Assembly: GCA_021295915.1 (NCBI GenBank)
Contig: JAGWBK010000048.1
Coordinates: forward strand, 1 to 48,018
DNA from: Dehalococcoidia bacterium
GTDB lineage: Bacteria > Chloroflexota > Dehalococcoidia > Lucifugimonadales > UBA1123
Reading direction: 5' to 3'
DNA length: 48,018 nucleotides
Part shown: in pieces, positions 42,795 through 48,018 of the stretch
Numbering within the stretch: position 1 is the first letter of the stretch
How the letters are laid out: every line of letters begins with the position of its first letter
Program-made: the position numbers and the translations under genes
The notes under the pieces: generated by a model
The model's database searches: none
Told to the model about the DNA's origin: nothing
The model's input: the letters and a program-made list of their open reading frames with translations, nothing else

Positions 42795-43817
42795 CTACGA
42801 GCGCTGGTACACCTGTACGCGGAACCGGCAGCTTTCCACCACGAACAGCCTGCCCTCGTCGTCCACCTTCACCGAGGTCGGACCCCAGAACAGCTTTTCG
42901 ATGTTGGCCGACTCCTCCCGCGAGCTGCCCTGCGCCATGGGCCCAAGCTCCGGCTCCATGTCCGACTGTAGACGCTCGCGCAGCTCATTGGCGTTGGCGT
43001 CGTAGTACTCGTAGCCCCACTTGGATATGCCAGACTCGCCGCGCATCTTGGCAAGAAAGCTCCCGTCTGGACGCAGCACCTGCACGCGCTCGTTGCCCCA
43101 GTCGGCGATAAGTATGTTCCCTTCGGAGTCCGTGGTGACCCCCGCCGGACGGTTGAACTCACCGTCACCGTCGCCCGGCGTGCCGTAGGTGGCCATATGC
43201 CGTCCCCCGGCGTCGAAGCGCTGCACGCGGTCGTTGCGCCAGTCTGACACGAGCACGTCCCCATCGGCGTCGACGTGTATGCCCCAGGGCAGGTTGAACT
43301 CGCCGTCCGCCTGTCCTGGACGTCCCCACGACTCCAGGAAGCGCCCCTCGCGAGTGTAGCGCTGCACCCGGCAGTTGAGGCTGTCGGAGACAAGCAGGTT
43401 GTCGTCGGCGTCGAAGGCTATGCCCGAGGGACGGTTGAACTCGCCGTCCCCACGGCCCCTGGTGCCCCACTTACCCAGGTACTGCCCGCGGCTGTCGAAG
43501 ATCGTGATTCGCTGCAGCGCCTCGTCGGATACGTACACGTTGCCGTCACGGTCTGTGGCGATCGACGACGGCCACATCATCTGGCCGTCCTCCACGCCGC
43601 CGGTGCTGAACTCGCCCAGGTACTCCTCGTTCGCCCTGCACATGGTGACGCGCTTATAGGCCAGCCTTGACGAGACCTCGGGCCCGGCCCGGTTGAGCAC
43701 GTACAATACGCCGTCTTTGCCGAAGGTCATGTCGACCGGGTTGTTGAACCCACGTCCCTGTAACGAGTACAGGCCTATGGTGTGGCTGTAGCTGTAGAGT
43801 TGGTCCGTGGTGACCAT
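42795..43817 (-). CDS. NHL-repeat beta-propeller protein
   Basis: A 340-residue protein made almost wholly of NHL repeats, for example NRPSGIAFDADDNLLVSDSL, NLPWGIHVDADGDVLVSDWR, NRPAGVTTDSEGNILIADWG, each closed by xxRVQ and a KWGTRGxGDGEF-type turn. About six blades are visible. There is no signal peptide or catalytic signature, so a protein- or ligand-binding scaffold is likely; some relatives are peptidyl-glycine lyase-like or lactonase-like enzymes. It follows the DUF1800 gene by 16 nt on the same strand with GGAGG before its ATG, so the two are probably co-transcribed. Confidence 0.88.
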   Translation of the reverse strand: MVTTDQLYSYSHTIGLYSLQGRGFNNPVDMTFGKDGVLYVLNRAGPEVSSRLAYKRVTMCRANEEYLGEFSTGGVEDGQMMWPSSIATDRDGNVYVSDEALQRITIFDSRGQYLGKWGTRGRGDGEFNRPSGIAFDADDNLLVSDSLNCRVQRYTREGRFLESWGRPGQADGEFNLPWGIHVDADGDVLVSDWRNDRVQRFDAGGRHMATYGTPGDGDGEFNRPAGVTTDSEGNILIADWGNERVQVLRPDGSFLAKMRGESGISKWGYEYYDANANELRERLQSDMEPELGPMAQGSSREESANIEKLFWGPTSVKVDDEGRLFVVESCRFRVQVYQRS

Positions 43818-43833
43818 GGCGTGCCTCCGAGCC

Positions 43834-45246
43834 TCATGCCATCTGGTATTCGCGGGTCGCGACTATGAGCTGCAGTAGCTCCATTACGCTCTCGGACGAT
43901 TCGCCGTCGTCGTTGGCATTCGCCGCGTGCTTGACGAGCTCCTGGCGTGTGCTTGGCGAGACGCTCATCGACCCCATGAACTCCAGGCAGCTGTCCACCA
44001 TCTGATCAGGTGTGAGTCCCGGTCCGCGAGCCTGGACGCGCTCGACGATGGACCTGACTCCTGGCTTTGTGTCGTCGGTGAACTGCTGCACCGCGAAGTT
44101 GACGCGGTTGACGAGACTCGCGGTGGTGACCCATTCCCGACCGCTGTGCCAGCCCTCCACGCTCGGCGGATCGACCAGCATCTGGCCCATGCTGCCGGTC
44201 TGGAGCGCAAGCTGAATGTCCTCGACCTCGGGGAACGCGAAGCCGCCGGACTGCCGCGCGGCCCCGGCTACCATCTCCGCTGGGCTCTTCACCTTCTCGA
44301 ACCTGGCGCTCTTGAAGAAGTCGGAGTTGAAAAGGGTGCGCAGCATGGCGCGAATCTCTCCGCCGCTCGCGAAGTAGCTGTCGACCAGCGTGTCGATCGC
44401 GGCAGGGTCACGAGGCGGCACGGTCTCCCACGCGGGCACCTGCGCCTCGTCGGCGACGAAGAAGTTGTAAAGATGACGCGATATGAACCGCGCAGTCGCA
44501 GTCTGCTCGCAGATGATGTCGATGACGTCCTCGCCGTCGAACTCGCCCTGGTGCCCCAGGAACGTCTTCTCACCCTCGTCGTGGTCGTCGTCACGGTACT
44601 CGTACTGCCAGTCGAGGCGGCCGTATGGCCACACAGAGTCCACCGAAGCTCGCACCGTGTGGTGTGTGGCGTTGCGGATGGTCCAGCCGGTGAACGCTCG
44701 CGAGCACTGCCTTACGTCGTCCTCGGTGTAGTTGCCGACGCCCATCGAGAACAGCTCCAGGATCTCCCGGCCGTAGTTCTCGTTCACGGCGTCTTTGTGG
44801 TTGTCCTTGTTGTCGAGCCAGAAGATCATCGCAGGGTCTCTGGAGACCTCGACCAGCAGCTCCCGGAAGCTTCCGAGCCCGTTCCTGCGGAACATCTCTA
44901 TCTGGTTCAGAATCGACTTGGGCTGGTTGAGCTTGGTGTAGCCCGTGGCGAAAATGCTGTGCCAGAATAGGGCGAGCTTCTCTTCGAGCGGGCGGCGCGT
45001 GTTGATCATGCGGTAGACGAGGTACGCCTGGCAGCTATCCACGATCAGCAGGCCGTTCTCGTCGACGTGGTAGCGTCGGATGAGGTCTTCGTCCTCAAGC
45101 GCGGGCGGCATGTTCTCAGGATGCAGCAGTTCCTCGACAGACGCCTCGTATCCCATGTCGGCGTAGCGATCGAGTTCATCGGGCGTCGCCCCAAACCCGG
45201 CGCGGCGCATAAGGTGTGCTAGCAACGCGATGTCCTGGTCAGGCAT
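43834..45246 (-). CDS. DUF1800 domain protein
   Basis: A 470-residue DUF1800 protein, the usual length. The hallmarks are LLAHLMRRAGFGATPDELDR at the start, then PLEEKLALFWHSIFATGYTK, NENYGREILELFSMGVGNYT followed by EDDVRQCSRAFTGW, and DPPSVEGWHSGREW near the end. The function is unknown; the gene is usually followed by a DUF1501 partner (a sulfatase-like protein) with a role suspected in envelope or extracellular polymer metabolism. Here no DUF1501 gene is present and an NHL protein takes its place. There is no signal peptide, although many homologues have one. AAGGAGG precedes the ATG. Confidence 0.92.
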   Translation of the reverse strand: MPDQDIALLAHLMRRAGFGATPDELDRYADMGYEASVEELLHPENMPPALEDEDLIRRYHVDENGLLIVDSCQAYLVYRMINTRRPLEEKLALFWHSIFATGYTKLNQPKSILNQIEMFRRNGLGSFRELLVEVSRDPAMIFWLDNKDNHKDAVNENYGREILELFSMGVGNYTEDDVRQCSRAFTGWTIRNATHHTVRASVDSVWPYGRLDWQYEYRDDDHDEGEKTFLGHQGEFDGEDVIDIICEQTATARFISRHLYNFFVADEAQVPAWETVPPRDPAAIDTLVDSYFASGGEIRAMLRTLFNSDFFKSARFEKVKSPAEMVAGAARQSGGFAFPEVEDIQLALQTGSMGQMLVDPPSVEGWHSGREWVTTASLVNRVNFAVQQFTDDTKPGVRSIVERVQARGPGLTPDQMVDSCLEFMGSMSVSPSTRQELVKHAANANDDGESSESVMELLQLIVATREYQMA

Positions 45247-45558
45247 GGCGGGTACCCTCCTTGCTGAGATGGCTGCGTGCGAAACGAAGGGGCTTCGTCC
45301 CCATTGTATTGCGACTTGAGAGTATGCTCAAATCGCGCGCTTAGGGGCATAGGGTCTTTTCGTTTTCGCCCCATCGTTCATACTCTCGTTCACCCTGAGC
45401 TTGTCGAAGGGCCGCTCGTTCATGGTTCGATAAGGTCTCGTGAACTGGACGAACGGCTCACCACGAACGAGCTGCTCATCTGATACTCGAAAACGAAGAG
45501 TCCTTGCTTAGAGGTAGCCTATGCTTTCGTAGCGGCGGTCCCCTGTCGTGGCCCCGCC
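45247..45558. other. Intergenic region with a degraded inverted-repeat element
   Basis: There is no gene in these 312 nt. CTTTTCGTTTTCG (45356-45368) is nearly repeated in inverse as CGAAAACGAAGAG (45488-45500). The enclosed 130 nt carry a decayed copy of the TGAGCTTGTCGAA / TTCGA(C/T)AAG inverted repeat (45393-45437). The whole looks like a second type of small mobile element or an old hairpin repeat. Confidence 0.5.
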
Positions 45559-46401
45559 TCAGGCCATCTTTTGGTACACGTCCGGAAGGGTCTCCTCGAG
45601 GCGCTCGAAGCTGCGCCAGCCTCCGTAGCGGGGAGTGAGCGCGGCAACCACCGAAGACGCCGCATCCTGGGCGTTCCTGCCCTCACTGATCGCGGTCCTG
45701 AGACTGCCGAAGAGGTCATTGATGAAGTCCCTCGCCTCCTCCAGCGCAGAGTGCTCTCCGACCGGGCCGTGTCCGGACATGAATCGCTCGATAGGCAGAC
45801 CGACCAGCCGGTCGTCCGTGTCGGGCCACTCATCCGGGTAGCTATCGCCCAGATAGGGGACACCGCCGTCCTGCGCGACGTCACCGCAGAAAACGATGCC
45901 GTCGTCCGGAAGGTGTATGTGGACGTCGCCGCTCGTATGTGCCTTCCCCAGGTACCTGAGATGCAGCTCCCTCCCGCCGAAGTAGAGCCTCATGCTGGTC
46001 TCGAACGTGAGATTGGGAGGCGTGATGTTCACCAGCCCTGCCTCTTCGGACCAGGAGTCGCCTGAGCTCATCACACTCTCACGCCACTGCCTGTTCCACT
46101 CGACGTCCACCATCTCGTTGTAGCAGTTCTCGTGCCCGATGATCGTGGCGTCAGGAAACTCCTCGTTGCCCCACGAGTGGTCCCAGTGCGAGTGGGTGTC
46201 CACAACGTACTGAATCGGCTTGTCGGTGATGTGTTTGACGTCCTGAATCAGGTCCCGCGCGAACGAGGGAACGCGCAGCGAGTCGATCACCAGCACACCG
46301 TCATCGCCGATGATGATGCCTGCGTTGGTAAGACCCTGATGCAGCCGTGCAAATACGCCCGTTTCCAGTTCTATAAGTTCAGTCCCCGGTGTCATGGTCA
46401 T
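45559..46401 (-). CDS. Metallo-beta-lactamase-fold hydrolase
   Basis: A 280-residue MBL-fold enzyme. The metal motif is TH-x-H-x-DH in VVDTHSHWDHSWGNEEF (residues about 65-82); the third histidine is in GKAHTSGDVHIHLPDDGIVF, the bridging aspartate in CGDVAQD, and the last histidine in MSGHGPVGEHSAL. The layout resembles alkyl-sulfatase-like, quinohemoprotein-amine-dehydrogenase-associated and other periplasmic-type MBL proteins, but no signal peptide is seen. AAGGAGCATCCGA precedes the ATG. It stands alone; the substrate is not inferable. Confidence 0.9.
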   Translation of the reverse strand: MTMTPGTELIELETGVFARLHQGLTNAGIIIGDDGVLVIDSLRVPSFARDLIQDVKHITDKPIQYVVDTHSHWDHSWGNEEFPDATIIGHENCYNEMVDVEWNRQWRESVMSSGDSWSEEAGLVNITPPNLTFETSMRLYFGGRELHLRYLGKAHTSGDVHIHLPDDGIVFCGDVAQDGGVPYLGDSYPDEWPDTDDRLVGLPIERFMSGHGPVGEHSALEEARDFINDLFGSLRTAISEGRNAQDAASSVVAALTPRYGGWRSFERLEETLPDVYQKMA

Positions 46402-46580
46402 TCGGATGCTCCTTCTCCTTCAACGTTCGCCCAGTATATTACACGCCCGCGATCGTCTCGTTCGGGGTGGCATATGCGGTAGTGGGCGTCAGCGACGGTG
46501 CTTATGAGCGTATTGACTCCACTGTGTTGTGTGCGCAAGAGGGAGACTGTACCAGAACGACGGGTGGAGTATCGTTCGTC

Positions 46581-46600
46581 ATTCCGGCGAAAGCCGGAAT
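46581..46600. repeat. ATTCCGGC-GAAA-GCCGGAAT hairpin
   Basis: A perfect 8-bp stem with a GAAA loop, flanked by GTC and CCAGGGG. This is the core of the MITE-like element without its ends, a partial copy. Confidence 0.55.
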
Positions 46601-46672
46601 CCAGGGGTTGGTGGGGCAGCTTTCGTTGACACTGCCTACTAATATGAGACAGGTTCCCACGCGGAAATTCCA

Positions 46673-46701
46673 TTGACACCCATGAAAGACCGTGCTAATA
46701 C
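46673..46701 (+). promoter_or_regulatory. Sigma-70-like promoter upstream of the NYN gene
   Basis: TTGACA (46673-46678), a 17-nt spacer and TAATAC (46696-46701), preceded by TGC as in an extended -10. Transcription would start near 46708 and leave a leader of about 170 nt before the NYN gene. Confidence 0.5.
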
Positions 46702-46780
46702 TGTATGCAACATACCCCCTGGCGTCCCCTCAAGTGCGGAGCCCGTCCCTCAACCATAGGCAATTACGCCAATAGGTGGC

Positions 46781-46847
46781 CGGGCAAAGCCCGATGGCAT
46801 GTCAGGTTAGAATGCATGAGAGCCGAAGCGTGATTTCTTCGGCTCTC
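46781..46847 (+). promoter_or_regulatory. Two hairpins in the NYN-gene leader
   Basis: CGGGC-AAA-GCCCG (46781-46793) is followed by a perfect 11-bp stem, GAGAGCCGAAG / CTTCGGCTCTC (46818-46847), with an 8-nt loop (CGTGATTT). The second ends 30 nt before the NYN start codon. It is too strong to be chance in so short a gap; it could be an attenuator, a stability element, or a target for the RNase-like protein it precedes. Confidence 0.5.
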
Positions 46848-46877
46848 TGTTCGTCTGGGTTCTACCAAAGGAATGAC

Positions 46878-47465
46878 ATGGCTAGATTGGCGATCTACAT
46901 TGACGGTGGGTATTTCGAGCAAATCTCGCGTCAACTTGGCGTCAGGGTCCACTTTGCCAAGTTCGTTGATGAGATCCTGAACATTGTCACCGATAGGACG
47001 TCTGGCACCCTCGACCTGTTGCGGACGTACTACTACGACAGTCTCCCATACCAGGGTGATCCAGCTACGCAGGAGGAAAGTGAGAGGTTTGCACGCAAAC
47101 GTAGCTTCTTCCAAGTATTGAGACGAATTGAACGTTTTCAGGTAAGAGAGGGTCGGCTGGCACTTCGCGGCTACGATCAAAGTGGAAGGCCTATGTTCCA
47201 ACAGAAACGTGTTGACTTAATGCTGGGGCTCGACTTTGCTCTACTCAGCAGCAAGAGGCAGATCACTCATGCGGTGTTGATTGCAGGGGATAGTGACTTC
47301 ATCCCAGCCGTCGAGGTCGCCAAACAGGAAGGAATCGCAGTTTGGCTCTTCCACGGCCCCGGTCGTACTAGCGAAAGGCGATCTACTCACGCTGAAGAAC
47401 TTTGGGTAGCTGCTGACGTGCGCTTCGAGTTAACACGAGAGTTTCTATCACGATCCGCGATGTGA
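46878..47465 (+). CDS. NYN-domain (PIN-like) putative RNase, LabA/DUF88 type
   Basis: A 195-residue protein; AAAGGA before the ATG at 46878 decides the start. The NYN fold is shown by ARLAIYIDGGYFEQ (Asp9), the KRVDLMLGLDFALLSSKRQI segment (Asp113), and AVLIAGDSDFIPAVEVAKQE (Asp138, Asp140). These are the acidic residues expected of a metal-dependent PIN-like RNase. Family members act in RNA turnover or in regulation and defence contexts. The gene has a lower GC content and less even codon use than its neighbours, and a structured leader, so it may be a later arrival. Confidence 0.87.
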   Translation: MARLAIYIDGGYFEQISRQLGVRVHFAKFVDEILNIVTDRTSGTLDLLRTYYYDSLPYQGDPATQEESERFARKRSFFQVLRRIERFQVREGRLALRGYDQSGRPMFQQKRVDLMLGLDFALLSSKRQITHAVLIAGDSDFIPAVEVAKQEGIAVWLFHGPGRTSERRSTHAEELWVAADVRFELTREFLSRSAM

Positions 47466-47606
47466 CCTCTGTACCTCTGTCAGCTTCTCCCATATCGAAG
47501 GAAGCCTTCTTTAGAGTCGGTTTACGCCGCACGATTGTTCCTGAACCGAGAGGCGAGTTTATTCTTCATGACCACTCTCTCACGGATGCTGGCGTAGGCT
47601 CCTGGC

Positions 47607-48018
47607 TTAACTTGTTAAGTCCTTTATGGCAGATGGCAGTTCCCTGAACGTAGCGACCTTGGCAGTTACTTTGGACAGATCGTGAGCCGCAGTGAACTCG
47701 TTTGCAACCACGATGCAGTCAATACCGGCCGCTATTGCCGACTTCAACCCTCTCGCCGAGTCTTCAATAGCCACCGTTTCAGCGGCAGTAGCGCCAAAGC
47801 GTTCGAGTCCTCTCAAGTAGGGCTCAGGATGTGGTTTGGCTCGCTCGTAGTCTTCCCGAGTCAAATAGAACTCCATATGATCCAGGATGGATCGCCTCTC
47901 GTGTATCAGGGCGAAGTCAGGCGGTTTGGAGGTGGTGACTATGCCCATCCTGTACTCACCTGCGAGTACGTCCAGCGTTTCCAGGACACCCTCGATTTCG
48001 ATGTCTTCGGTCATCAGG
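47607..48018 (-). CDS. HAD-superfamily hydrolase (N terminus outside the window)
   Basis: The last 137 or so residues of a haloacid-dehalogenase-type phosphatase, read leftwards. Motif II is MGIVTTSK, motif III is the lysine of RAKPHPEPYLRGLERFG, and motif IV is the ED pair of VAIEDSARGLKSAIAAG. The DxDGT motif I, which carries the nucleophile, must lie beyond 48018, so the ATG four bases from the edge is internal. The pattern is that of phosphoglycolate phosphatase/beta-phosphoglucomutase-like members. Confidence 0.85.
   Translation of the reverse strand, partial: LMTEDIEIEGVLETLDVLAGEYRMGIVTTSKPPDFALIHERRSILDHMEFYLTREDYERAKPHPEPYLRGLERFGATAAETVAIEDSARGLKSAIAAGIDCIVVANEFTAAHDLSKVTAKVATFRELPSAIKDLTS

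Larger units (their letters stand above)
46402..46877. other. 476-nt region: repeat, promoter and structured leader, no gene seen
   Basis: From left to right it holds the upstream region of the MBL gene, the ATTCCGGC hairpin (46581-46600), a promoter-like pair (46673-46701) and two hairpins in the presumed leader of the NYN gene. Short open frames here have no ribosome site or coding character. Confidence 0.6.

Overview
The window is about 48 kb of high-GC bacterial DNA in which nearly every base is coding, with gene after gene for hydrolases, oxidoreductases and peptide/solute-type ABC importers, separated by short gaps packed with hairpin repeats. This mix (tandem phosphotriesterase-like lactonase genes, a Baeyer-Villiger monooxygenase, CocE hydrolase, epoxide hydrolase, DUF1989, amidohydrolase, class III aminotransferase, VapBC/HigBA pairs) and the lipobox-plus-low-complexity secreted proteins suggest an uncultured Chloroflexota of the SAR202/Dehalococcoidia type. 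That placement is inference: there is no rRNA or ribosomal gene here to test it.

Layout. 1-512 is the start of an AMP-forming acyl-CoA synthetase running off the left edge. 1-3.7 kb holds a YceI-like lipoprotein, a secreted intradiol dioxygenase-like lipoprotein and a membrane-anchored trypsin-like protease. 3.86-7.84 kb is a MoxR ATPase / DUF58 / two VWA-protein operon. 8.1-8.8 kb is a VapBC-type toxin-antitoxin pair. 9.0-16.5 kb, all on the minus strand, reads two phosphotriesterase-family genes, a solute-binding protein, two permeases (one broken) and an amidohydrolase. 16.5-19.0 kb holds an EVE-like/PD-(D/E)XK-type gene broken by one stop codon, an antitoxin remnant, and a third phosphotriesterase paralogue. 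19.2-24.4 kb has a frameshifted NERD gene, a TPP enzyme, an epimerase, a DUF1989 protein and a small protein. 24.5-28.1 kb is a second binding protein/permease operon. 28.4-37.2 kb has a PQQ beta-propeller protein, CocE hydrolase, flavin monooxygenase, second VapBC, a DAO-type oxidase, a membrane protein and an epoxide hydrolase. 37.4-38.8 kb has a thioredoxin-fold gene with an in-frame UGA and a HigBA pair. 39-46.4 kb has an aminotransferase, two Gfo/Idh/MocA genes, an NHL protein, DUF1800 and a metallo-beta-lactamase-fold hydrolase. A NYN-domain gene and a HAD hydrolase (cut by the right edge) close the window.

The most striking item is at 37430-38122: a gene with a strong ribosome binding site whose only in-frame stop, a UGA, sits exactly where the redox-active cysteine of the thioredoxin-fold active site belongs (W-U-G-C-R). 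It is followed 14 nt later by a perfect hairpin whose loop resembles that of a bacterial SECIS element. This is a strong selenoprotein candidate that normal gene calling would split or truncate.

Taken together, the two importers and the surrounding hydrolases and oxidoreductases suggest uptake and stepwise breakdown of esters, lactones, amides or similar organic molecules. Five genes carry small lesions (permease, NERD, EVE, Gfo/Idh, aminotransferase); these may be real decay or errors in a metagenomic consensus, and cannot be told apart from the sequence alone. No tRNA, rRNA, CRISPR array, integrase or transposase was recognised.
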